A stretch of DNA of 64,000 bases from Latrodectus hesperus. Lineage: Eukaryota; Arthropoda; Arachnida; Araneae; Theridiidae. Below, in pieces: positions 1 through 12,710 of the stretch. Under the pieces are notes generated by a model that saw only the letters and a program-made list of their open reading frames with translations, searched no databases and was not told the origin of the DNA. Positions within the stretch are counted from its first letter, which is position 1. Every line of letters begins with the position of its first letter. Where the stretch lies: contig CM075857.1 of NCBI GenBank assembly GCA_037975125.1, positions 95,288,214 through 95,352,213 on the forward strand, given 5' to 3'. A program made the position numbers and the translations under genes.

Positions 1-2020
1 TTTTAAAGATAACTACTTCACTTAAAATCGTAAGTAGAGGAATAATATATTTTTTTTCCACTCTTAATTTCCTTGTTAACATTTTTTATTGTAATTGATC
101 TCACATTATATAGATTTTAAAATGTTAGAATTCTTAATATTTTCAAGCAAAGAAAGATTGATCATTGCATAACACCTTTGAACCCTATAGCAAATCAACT
201 CAGTTGTGTTCATAAACATATATAGCTATAAAAGAACTTTCAGTCTTATTCTTCAAGGGAGAATGGCTTTTCAATTTTTATTATTTTTATTTAAAGACTT
301 ATTTATGCAAGCCATTTTCTTGGGCTTCTTGCTTTGCTCTGTTTTGCATTTCAATATTTTTTCTATTGAAGTTAAAAATCTTTTTAAGGCCATATAACAA
401 TTCACTGAGTAAAAATATAAAATTTAATTTCAGGAATTATTACTTTTTATGGGGAAAGGAAAGCTTCTAAAAGCATTTGAGACTTTATTACTCCAATAAA
501 AAAACATCAAAATATTTTGATGGAAAATTAAGAAAATGAAAATTAAATAACTTCCTTGCATACTAATGTGAAAAGATATCATGCTTTTAATATATATTCA
601 TTGGTTAAGTGTCTCATCATCATTTGATAATTTGTAGTTTTGAACAAGTCAAGTGACAAGGTTGACTTTTAAGCTTGTACTCCTTCCTCACACCACATTG
701 GCATGATATTAGGCCTCACAAATATTTAAAGTACTCAGACTATTTTAGCACAGAAACCATTTTTTGAAAGGAAAGGAGATATTTGCCACTACATTCAATT
801 TTTAAAATAATTTACGATAAATTTAATATTTAAAATGCCCAACTGATGCTGTCAACTGAACACTAATCATCACTTAAAATAATTTTAAAAAAATCTGCCC
901 ATTTATTTTTTCTGAGTGAAAAGATTTTATGAGAAAAGTTAGAGAGTCAAAATAACTTACAACAGAATTCTGAAATAAAGGAAAAGTTTATGTATATAAA
1001 GCTTATATTAGAATGAATAGGATAGTGTGTTTTGAATACTTATAGAACTAAACATTAAACAAAATCTAGTCTTGGGAGATACAAGAATAAGCTAGAAGTC
1101 CACTCTATTTTCTTGTCACAAGGAAGAAATTAAAAGTAAGTTTATATGATTGTGACAAAAATGACTTTTGTACTTTGATCATTTTTGTAATATGACAGGA
1201 AGTGAATTAATTCTTTTCAAAAAACACACAAGTAAAGAATGCAACTACTGAAATTAAAAAATTGTGAGGCCAGTTGTGTAAAAAATAAATGAAACTTATT
1301 ACAAAACCAATAGTAACAATAGTCTATTGTTCCAAAATAAACTCTATTATCAACTATTGCAAATCAATTATGGTTAAGACAATTAAACATGTATTAAACC
1401 AGCCATTCTTTAAATTAAATCATTCTACAGTTGCTAATGAATATTTAGCAACAAGCACACTAAATTTAATGTATTTCAAAATTAATTTTAGTCAATGAAA
1501 TATACATCTTTAGTAACAAAATTATCAATATTCCATTATACATCATTCGTTGAATATATTGCTAGACAAGTCATAATTAAATTTTTAAAAAATGCTGACT
1601 GTTGTATTCTTGGTATATTTATTGTTGATTTCTGGAAGATGAAGAAAATTTCAATTTCATTGTAGAATGTACTCTGGGAGCATTTAAATATAAAACTTTC
1701 ATAAAATTAAATTATTTTCAAGTCAGGGGGTTCATAAATGGCAAGAGGAGCTATTACAAAATCCCTCAACCAATATAACTTTTCAATTGAAAATAGTGAT
1801 ACCAAATCAAAATTTGTTTTCATGTAAAAAATCAGTGTTGAATTAACATCTTACTAAACCTAATTATTTAGCAGGAAGAAATCTTCAAATGAAGAATAGT
1901 CAAACTAACTATAAATATTGTATGAGCTTGTTTAATAACTAAGAATTATATCAAGCAAAATGTTAATTGTATGGTTTCTATTGGTTAAACTTTTAAAACT
2001 AATGAGAATTAATAAATGTT
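1..2020. other. AT-rich intergenic DNA, nothing recognised
   Basis: Only short open frames of 60-70 codons occur here. They have low-complexity, hydrophobic or Lys/Asn-rich translations typical of AT-rich noncoding DNA. I see no splice-consistent exons, RNA gene or recognisable repeat. Confidence 0.6.
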
Positions 2021-2029
2021 TCACATGTC

Positions 2030-3240
2030 AAATCGCTTAACTCCACTTTTTGAATTTGGTACCAAAGTTTTATTTAATGTATAACTATATGTATTAAGAA
2101 TGAATCTAAAAATAGTCAGTCTCTCAAGCACCAACTCAGGTCTCAAATCCATGTCCCCTCTCTCACACCCAATGCACTGAAAAATGAGATGGGGAGGCAT
2201 GTACCACTTGACATTTGGGATAGAGAGGATAGACCTTGGTACCAGAGATGGTATTTCTGAGCAAGCAGGTGGCCACTTCGCAGTCTTGTCAAAGCCGTTT
2301 GGCTGCATCTCTTGTGTTTACCCACTAGTACGGAACCAGGATGTTTGCATGTGTACCATTTGTGGGTAGGAATGGTTTCCCTAAAAGTAGCATTGATAGT
2401 CATCCTAACTCTAGAGAGCCGAGCTGGCAGCCGAATGGTTAGCGCTCTTGCCTTCGGTTCAACAGTTCGTGGGTTCGAATCCCACCTTGGGCATGGATGT
2501 TTGTAGTGGTTCGGAATCCACTTTAAGCCGTAAGTCCCGGTCTAATTAGCCCTCGTGTGCAAAAAATGACCGTTGAGCGACAAACAAACCAAACCTAACT
2601 CTAGAGGTCAGCTCTGAGGACGACAAGCAGTCTCAAATGATGATAATCTGTTGGCTTCCATCCTTGGCTAACTGATCCGCAACTTCGTTCCCATACACAT
2701 TAACATGAGATGGCACCCACTGGAAGACTATGGTACAGGCTTTCAAATTAGTAAGATGTTGTACTATTTTAGTTGTTATGTCACCATGCCGCCACCACTG
2801 GGCCAGATGTTGTATGGAGCTTCGGCTATCACTGAGGATCCTAATATCCGAGACTATACCCTCAGTAACACAGAAATTTAAAGCCTCTTCAATTGCCAAA
2901 AGCTCAGCTAGAAAAACAGAACAATAATTTGGATTTCTTCTACATATCTTTTTGCCATCTCCCTGTTGAACAAACACGCCACTACCTGACTCAGCACCCT
3001 CACCCCTACTGCCATCCATGTAAATCTACAGTGCATTAAGGGGAATCTGGTGGATTACTTCTAAAGCTAGCTGTCTGAGATATTCTGGATGTTGATTTCT
3101 CTTGTTAGAGTGAGAGCATAGTTTGGTCCTAAAAAAGACTCTATCATGAAAGGTCGACTTTGCCCCTGTGCGGCAGGCCAAGGAAACGGACTCCACGTTC
3201 TCCAGCATCTTCTATTTGAATATGGTTTGAGGGGCTCAAT
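2030..3240 (-). mobile_element. Decayed non-LTR retrotransposon (LINE), RNase H to C-terminus
   Basis: Read on the minus strand from about 3208, the translation includes an RNase H domain: YMDGSRGEG with the catalytic Asp, then AELLAIEEAL, then ILSDSRSSI, then QWVPSHVNVYGNEVADQLAK. This is the D-E-D-D arrangement seen in LINEs that carry RNase H. One in-frame TAG at 3026-3028 sits just before YMDGS. Downstream the frame is broken by a SINE (2417-2593) and by frameshifts. TALTRLRSGHL near 2310 and PKCQVVHASP near 2190 are remnants of the C-terminal zinc-knuckle region that follows RNase H in such elements. The copy is 5' truncated and non-functional. The clade is not certain; an I/Jockey-like group is my guess. 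Confidence 0.8.
2417..2593 (+). mobile_element. tRNA-derived SINE, family A, full length with target-site duplication
   Basis: The head resembles a tRNA, with a box A-like stretch (TGGCAGCCGAATGG) and box B (GGTTCGAATCC). It is followed by a unique body and a tail rich in AAACAAACC. A 13-bp direct repeat, CCTAACTCTAGAG, flanks it at 2404-2416 and 2594-2606, as expected after LINE-mediated insertion. It interrupts the older LINE relic. A second nearly full copy lies at 61951-62132, and degraded copies are elsewhere in the window. It is a SINE rather than a functional tRNA gene because the body extends well past the tRNA part and the family is dispersed. Confidence 0.88.
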
Positions 3241-5490
3241 GCGCTGTCTAGCATTTATAAATGTTATTTGCCATATAGCAAGGCTTTTTAGAGTTATATT
3301 GAATAAGAATTAGTATCTGGGGTTCTAGGTTTAAAATTAATCATACAAATAAATGTAATTATAATTTTTCTATTTCATAGGATGTATGATCACTACACTA
3401 GTTATCAAATTGAACACCAAACTCATAACCCATGGGATTCTCAATTATTTTTGAGTTCTGTATGACACCAATTTATGATGTATTCCTTAATCTATGAGTT
3501 TTTAAGTGCAATTTTTTACTTTTCATTAGAATAATAAAACTATTAGGGATGCCTATTGTATTTAAAGCACTATTTATATGGTAAACACTGAGAAATATAT
3601 AATTACAACTAAACCAAAGAAAACAACCATGACTATACATAACTCATGTTCCAACTAACATAAAAAAATGGAGCATACATAGAATATCACATTGGCCTGA
3701 AAAGCATAGAGCAGAAGATAAACCATCATGCTAAAGTAACTGCAGATTAGAGGTAGAACACTTTGAGCATATAAGGTCCTTGATACAAACCTATCCATTG
3801 TTGAACAGGAAATGGGTGTTATGCTTCTGTCTGTATATCTTTTATTGTTGATGTTTGGTGAGATGTGAATATGGACACACATGAATTCGTTTTGTTTGGT
3901 ACATAAATTTTTTGATGTTTTATTGATTTTTTTCTATTTATTAAACCATAATAAATATATTATAGTTGCTATAAAAATTTGATAACTATAATTTCTGAAA
4001 TGACTTTGTAAAATATACATACTAAATTTCAGTCATGAACAAGGGACATATAATATTAAATATTTTTCAAAATGATGTAAAGCTCATTGTTTGATTCTAT
4101 TAATTTTTTGTTTTGTTTTTAGTTGAAGAAACAAGATTGTTGGAAATCATGCATTCAACTATATTTTCCATCTTCTGTGTATAATATAACAGTTTATATA
4201 TGTATGAACATACAGTTTTTAAAAATTTTTTAAATGAAATATAGTGCAATGATTTGATATTTAATGTTATATTTTTTATAATTTTAAAGATTTTTTTATG
4301 AAATTTGCTATCATGTTAAGATTTTCATACCAATATATATTTTTAATTATACAATATAAATATTTTATAAGGAAACATACTAAAAAATGTATGATAAAAG
4401 AAAACTCAGATGCATTGCAGTTTTTACTTGGTGATCTTTGCTTTACCAAGTAAAGAGAATGTGAACTTTTCAGAAACATAGCCAACAATATCAATGATAA
4501 GAGCTACTTTTTTTATTTGAGACTTATTTCTTATTCAACAACTTCTTGTTCAGTTTGCAGTCGAATGGCAATGTTCCCTCCAATTTACTTTTAAGAGATT
4601 GTAATTGAATTTTTTCCACCTGCTCAAAAAACTTAAAATTACTCTCCAATGATTATATGATTTTGATAATCTGTGTATTTTATTAAGTAAAATACATTTG
4701 ATTTTAAAACTGATTTATATCTAATGATGCTTTTTTTCAATTTTGCTTAAATACTTAACATACTAAATGCAATATAAAAGCATTTTTTTACACAGAAATG
4801 TGATTAATCATTGCTTAAAATTTTTTATCATGTGATATTGCAATATTTTGTATACAATAAATATTAAAATTTTTTAACATGTGTCTGTTTTAATTCTTAT
4901 TTTTGTTTACATTATTTACTTTTGTTTTTCTTTTTTCTTAATTTTTTAAAAGAACTTAATAAAGACAATGCTTTTAAAACTTACTAAAACATTTTTTAGT
5001 AATTGTATTAATTAATTATTCAAATTAACTAGATTTCCAAATTTTTATTTTAATTCTTTTTATCAAATAAATGTGATGGCTTACAAGCAATATTTTTAAT
5101 ATTATAATTTTTATTAATATACCTATTTCTACTTCAAAATTAATATTTTGTATTAAAAATAAGGCTGTTCTCAAGAGACTTGTGCTTATCTACATTAATT
5201 GAATTTTTAAAATAACTGCAAAATGATATTATTTAAACTTATATACTATTAGGAATGATAACTAAAACTTAAAAAATTATCAAACCTCATGTTTAAATAC
5301 AAAAATGTTTTCACAATCAATATAATCAAGAAAATAGTTTTTAGGAAAACAAATATTTAAACAGTAGCACAAAACAGACTGCTATGTTGCCATACTATTG
5401 ATGTAAACTGAAAAAGTGTATGGTAAAACAAGTCAATGATTTATAGCTTAAGAATCTACTGCAAAACTAGTAAAATGAAATAGAAAACAA
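3241..5490. other. Intergenic, nothing recognised
   Basis: AT-rich sequence with only short spurious frames. It lies downstream of the RGP1 3' end. The minus-strand motif AATAAA (TTTATT on plus near 5499-5504) could serve as an RGP1 polyadenylation signal, but I cannot confirm this. Confidence 0.5.
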
Positions 5491-5638
5491 TATAGCTATT
5501 TTTATTTTATTTTCTAAAAAATATACTATATTCACAATTATAAATATAATGGAGTTTTAACTGGAACATTTTTTACACAATATTCAAAATATAAAAATAT
5601 CTCTAATAAAATAGAATTTTAAATCAACTGTAATAGCT

Positions 5639-8600
5639 CTATATAGTTATCATGTGATCTAATTTAGAGGGCAAACCGTGAGCAACTTGAAGTGGATGTG
5701 TTGGGTACACATCGATTGGCAAATCCCATACCATAGTCTGGACATCCATGCTAGCTGGCCCTTGCCAAGAAATTGCATCAGATGGACTTGCTGGTTCGGG
5801 CATGTTAAAAGTGGTATTGGTAGTTACAAATTCAAAATGCAATTTCCACTTTAAAGATACTAAAAGAGACAATATTTTGAAAGTTACAAAATGAATTTCC
5901 ATGAAAACTAATCTGTGATAGAAATAAAAGTTAAAAATAATTCAGAACTGATTATAAGAACAGTTGAGAAAACCAGAATAATAAGTAAATCACATTTAAA
6001 TGAGTGTGAAATATTAAGAAATTTTCAGAGATATTATTTAATTAGGTTTACAAAGATTAATAATAGATGAAATAATGGTTCACTCAAAGTATACAATGAA
6101 GCATTTTTTATATTTCCCAAATGAAGCTTCAAAAAGACCAATAATTGGCAGTTGTAAGTACACAATTTTGTTGATTATAAATAAGCTGCAAATTATCTCA
6201 ATATATACAAAAAGTTATGCAAAAATAACATTTTTGAAATAGTTAAGCAAAACTATTTGGAAGTAAGATAACATGCTAAATTTGTAATAAAAATTTTGGT
6301 AAATAGGAAAACAGAATTTTTAGAAAAATTATCAAGAAAGAAGTTTTTTTTAATCTATTATTTACCTTCATTTCTTTTCCAAATTTTATAAGTGTCAGAA
6401 ATCTTAATAAACTCAATTGCTCTCTTCTTAAAAATATGTAGTGTTATGTAGATTTTCTACAGCTGAAGGAAAGTGTATTAAAATAAAGGAACAGAAATAT
6501 AAATTCTACTTATGCAGTACATGCCACGCATTGTGTAAGTGAATGAAAAAGTCAAAAGCGTTATTAGTAAAACTAGTATTGTATAGTTTTGTTTTTTCAA
6601 AATGGGGAAAGCATATAAAAGGAATTATAATTTATAAGTTTCACCTTGAAAGAAATTGTGCAATCTTACATAATATTTAAACATGTCCAAAAATTGTTTT
6701 TCACAATTTTGCATTTTTTACTTAAAGGTATTTAAAAAGAAAAACAATGAATTTTGGAAATTAACAAAATCATGATAATATACCTTTATATAATAGCAAG
6801 TTTTAAAACTATATATTTCACATTAGTTATACTTTTAATAGTTTTAGAAATTCTACAAAGAATATTTTTTACAGAATAATTATACATTAAATGTATACAA
6901 GACATTACTGGCTGTAACTTTATATAGGCTTCTGAAGTTAAAATTATATAGTATGGAAATATCTCATAATATTAGCGAAATTTCAAAAATAAATAAAAAA
7001 AGAATAAATAATAATAATTTAGTAAAAATATAATTTTCTTAATATGATAAAAAATTATTTGTTCTAAACCAAATTAAACAAGCTTACACATATAACTTTA
7101 ATTTTGTTAAAAAGACATTAATTATTTTCTAGACATAAAATTGAAAATAACCTACCAATGTTAGTACTAAATGCTGGAGTAACTGTTAAAGGTATAGGAA
7201 GTATTACTTGGGTGAGATTCAAATGCAGAGAAAATTCATGATGTTTGTTATAAGCCACAGTTGTGATACTCTGTTTAGGCCTGCCTTTGCAATTCTCTTG
7301 AAGTTCTTCTTCACTTACTAAAGTTACTGAAAACTGAAAAGGATTGTTTGGCATTTATTTGAATCAAATGTTTTGCATATAACAGCACATGTTACTTCAA
7401 ATTCAGTTTCATACTTACTTGAACACACTTAACTGCTCCTTGTGTGAAATCAAACACACCAATTATATCTTCGCCTAATCTGTAGTTTGATTTTAATAAG
7501 CAGAATCGAACCACTTTTCCACTTTGATTTGTGATGTTGTAATAACCTAAAATGTTATCAACTTGTTTAAAATATAAAAAGCACAATAGAGTATATATTT
7601 TATGTTTAGCAAAATTATTTTAGTTTGTATGGTTAATATTAAATAAATATATTTTTGTCATCAAAAATAATTTCAAAATAAAAATATTAGGATAGCCATT
7701 CAGTATTTTACTTTTTAAAAAATAATCTACTGTAGTACTCATTTATAAACTTATAATACAAACTAAAATTTTCTAATAAAATAGAAGTTTCAGAAACATA
7801 AACTAAGATTTTATAATCTAAAAAAATAAATGTTTCAGTCAAAAACATATATTTCTCAAAACTGTGTTTTGCAGAAAATAAGTTTTTTAAAATTAACAAA
7901 TTATTTAGAGCTTTAAATGAAAATTATATTAAAATACAGGTTAGTTTTGTCATGTTTCTCATTATACTTTTATCCAATTATCTATTTTTCACATTTTTTT
8001 GCACAAAGTAACAAATTTCTTGCTATCTAAACTTAATGCAGTATCTTAATTTTCCATATATATATAAATGAATATAAAAGTTATATATTTGACAATAAAA
8101 GAATATTTTATAGCAAATGTCAAAAAATTCTAAAGTAAATAACAAGTTTTCATATTCTTATTTAGTTTCAAATAAATTTGACTTGTCTTCAAAAATGATA
8201 TTTGAAATAAATAAAAGGTTTAGCAATTGAAAATGTATTTAAACAATTTAAATTTTTATGGTCTTAAATCCGTAAGTTGAAATCAATTGAAATTAATTTC
8301 AAAGCAAATTTTATGCAACTTAATTCTTTTCATTTTCTTAACTGATATAAATTATTAAAACAATAGATTTCAAATATTCCCTATACTAAAATATATATAT
8401 ATTAGTTGAATATGATTACATTGGTTGTCAAACATTTTAAACCTATAAAATTTTTTTAAAAGCTTTTACTGATAATTTTATATTTTTATATAACTTATAT
8501 AATTTCTTGGCTTCTGAAAACAAATGTGATAAATCCTACACAATTCTTTAAAAACTCATAACTTAATGATGAAAATATAAAATGTTTTCAGAGATTTTAT

Positions 8601-11600
8601 TTTGATACAATTAACAATATTTAATTTTGGTTTATATAGATATCTTTATAAACTAATTTTTAATAACAAATATAAAATATGGATATAGTTCAGGAAAAAC
8701 AACTCACTCACTTATATTGTTCACAAATTAAATTAATCGTTACGATAATCCCTTCTTAATGTAAATTTTTCCCACATAGTTAACCTAAACATGTTTTTGT
8801 TGTTGTCAATTCTGATCATTTTAATCATCTGATCATATTAATGCTTATAAAATGAATCTAACTACTGAAATTGAAAAAAAATTATAATCTTCAATGGAAT
8901 GTAACTCATGATCAAAATATAGGGTTATTGTTGTTGTTACTAATGACACTTGGACAAGCCAAGCTCGCTATACCTTGGCTGTGCGAATTTAAGTCAACAG
9001 TGCATGTCTTTCATTTAATCAGAGCACCATGAAGGTGAAAATATGACTTTGCTCTTCAAATCCTTCGATAGATGGCACCACCAGAGGATCAACTCCCTCA
9101 ATTTTGACATTGATCTCAAGTTGGAGGAAATGTTCTCCAGACCTTTGCACCCATGGTAACTGAAAATGTTACCATGAATGGAAAACTTTTAATATTGCTA
9201 ATTCAAAAATTGAAATGATTCTGGATTTGAAATCTTTCATACACTTAGAAAGAAAACTAGTATTATAAATAGGGAAATTTTTAATCAGTGGTATTGTTAT
9301 TTCTAGTATCAAATAATTGTATAAAATAAAAGGGACAGGATTTGTATATTAAACAGTTTCTTAAATTGTTACATTAGAAATATCTGGCCTTTTTATGAAT
9401 GCTTTAAATTTTCACTTTTATAAAATAAATACATGAAATAAACATTCCCCCCCCAATTTATTTTTGTGTATGGTGTAAAAAGAAAATGGTTTGAGGAAGT
9501 GATCCTTGGAGGATGGAAATTTATCCTAAAAAAAAGAATAAATAATAATATTCAGAATTTTACATTACTAAAAATTTTATGATGTAAAATCTACACAAAG
9601 AAAAATCAAAAACTATTGAGTATTTATTTATATCTTAAGCATTATACTTATTATTACTTCTAATTTTAAATTCCTGCAATAGTTGAAATCTAAAATTTGA
9701 AAAACTCAGCTTTAAAATCAGCAAAAAATTTTGATTTATCATAAAACTGATGAAAAATGTTATACTTCAATTTTAGCAAAATAATGTAATTCCTATTTTA
9801 AAGATACAGTGGAAAAACAGAGAGAAATTTGAAAAACAGAATCACTGAGAATGCTTTTTAAAAAAGTGAATGCATAAATATGAATATTTTTCATAGAATT
9901 AAAAATACTATACATAGAATTAATGAAACTGTTCAATAGAGAGCAAAGTAGTGGTCGAAAATTCCCCATTCCAGTGCAATTAAGTACATTTTTAATGATA
10001 TTTTGCATAGAATTTATAAATTTTCAATATTTTTGCATATTGTTTTCTAACATTTTAAAATAACAATTTCAATAGTTTAGTTTAGTGAAAGATTTTAATA
10101 CATTTAAGCATTGAAACAATTTAAGACATATTAAATTTTCAACATGAACAAAAGAAAGTCAATTATATGCATTATTTTTTAAACATAACAAATTTTCTTG
10201 CAATATAATTTAACAATGTTATTAACTAATTCTTTCCAGAATTACTCTTTTTTATAATATTTTTTCAATACTTTTATTAAAGATAGTTATTTCTTCCAGC
10301 AAAAAAAGTAGAAAAATTCCAAGCAATTTAATAAAATTTTTATATTTAAAACTATTAAAGTAATTTGCAATATATATAAAAAATCTGTGCTTCTAAACTA
10401 CGTTAATTACTTGGATTTCTACGAGCTGTTATAGCTTCCAGCAATTGCAATGTACATGAAATGGTTGGCTGCTTTCTTTGACTTTGTAGGAAAGGATTGG
10501 ATGGAGTAACGTGCAATTCTTCAAATTCCAGAAAAGAATTAGCATCAGGAAGCCCTATAAAAATACAATTACACATTCAATATTTAGTTTCTATAAATAT
10601 TTCAAGTAAACATGTACTCGATTTCAACATTTTACTTAGTAAAAATAAGAATGCATATTTATGATTTCATGATATATAAAGTTTCATTAATTTTATAGAT
10701 GTTTAGAAAGCTTTATTATATATAATTACAGTATTGTACTTTATACAAAGAATTTGAACACTCATATTTTGTATAAAATGCATTTTGTATTGCTCCTTTT
10801 ATATATCCTTCTTTTTTTTATTAGAACAGCTTGTTACAAGCTAAGGTTGTCCATTTTTTCCTAGCTAGCTTTATCTCATAGATTTATCTACCACATTGGC
10901 TCACATCTATTATTAGATTTTTCTGACTTCTTCTAATAATTTGATTGAGGTCTTCCTTTTCATTGTTATACCCTCCAAAATTGAAAGACTTGTGGGAAAC
11001 ATATCATAATATCCACTTATATAGCCCAGGCACCTAATATATCATATGAGTTCAGATAGTTTAGATTTAAACTTTATATAAATATAGGATTTTCAATAAT
11101 TTAATAAGATGCAGTTTTTTTTCTCTCACCCTTTTTAACATTGTGTAATGACTAGACTAATAGCATAAAGCTGGTACAAGATATTTGAATACTGCTATTC
11201 CAGAGGGATTTTTATAGACAGTCATATTCACAAATGGTAATAGAAAACATGAGAAATTCTCATGCACTCATTATGAAAAATATATACACAGAAATGCAGC
11301 ATTCATCTTCCAATGTTCGTCTTAACCTGAGAGAAATTTTGAGAATATCATAAAATTTTCAATTTTATAAAAAGCTAAACTTGTGCAATCTTTTATAAAT
11401 CAACTTTAAAAAAGTGAATTTTAGAAGATTTCAAATTATTTGTTATATTTCATATCAAATTTTTCTTTACAGTTCTTTTCCCTACTTTTTTCATTAACAT
11501 TATTTTTAAGTGTTCTTTATTAACAATACTTAATTTCTTAAATTTTAATTTGATTTTTTAATTCTATTTTAACTAAGAATATTTTGGAAATTTATTTTTT

Positions 11601-12623
11601 ATGTTAGTAGATGATAATAAAATTTAAGTTCTTGACATCAGAATATAAAAATTTAAATGACATAGGTTAAAAAAATTTATAAAGGAAAGTGAAATAATAT
11701 AAAATAAAGATAGATTAAATATATTTCAAGTTACAAGAGTTTCTTATGTATTATGCAAACTGAAAAAAGTTTAGTTATTTTTTTTCTTTCAAATCTTAAA
11801 TAGGATATCACACCTAGAAAAAGTTTTCATACCTTAATTCAACTTATTATTCTAAAAAATTCTGTTTCATTTCAGCAAAAAGATGAAAATATAGTTGTGG
11901 TCTACTAATTTATATATATTAGTTATTTGTTATACTATCTAATTTTATTAAAATGTACATTTTTTTACCATAATAACAAAAATGAAGCAAATGCATTTTT
12001 TCCAGAAGTTTTTTGTAATAAATAATATTTTATATTTATTACAAAATGAAGATGGAATAAAGAAAAGTAAACCAGCTAATCATAATATAAATGGATAAGA
12101 ATATACTGTTTTGAGTTGTATAAAATTTTCTAATACAAACCAGATAGAACTAGGACCCGAATTGGTATTTTCAGCAATTTAATCACAGTATTGACCCGTT
12201 GTGTTCCAATTGTAATTTTATATGCATATTTGACACATTGGCCACGATAGGACGGTGGAGCGTTATTAGGTATGGTCTCTCGATAAATATCTACATGAAA
12301 AAATTTAAGAAAAAAGTTAGATTATATATGATTAACATGGGAATAAATTTTTCAAAAGCAAAGATTACTGTAAAAATATATTTTAAATTATAATAAATGC
12401 ATTAAAATGTACATCTAATTAAATGGTAGAAATATTTTTATTATTCCTTGAGGAATTGAATTAATAAAAAGGTGAAACAAATGAATTTCAAACTTACATG
12501 TCTTACTTTCACCAGGCAAAAGTTTTAGATCGCAGAATAATATTTTAGGTTTAGTAGAGAGAACAACATGTCCACTTTCTCCTATAAAAAGATGTTCAAA
12601 AATTATTTATGTTAGTTGACATA

Positions 12624-12710
<87 letters not shown>

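Noticed and set aside
2418..2490. tRNA gene candidates at SINE heads (also 37500, 42200, 61955, 63806)
   Set aside because: Box A and B are present, but the sequences continue into dispersed SINE bodies with target duplications, and cloverleaf pairing is poor.
12627..12710. Repeat arrays considered as CRISPR-like
   Set aside because: All arrays are simple dinucleotide or 24-bp tandem repeats without spacers, and the DNA is eukaryotic.
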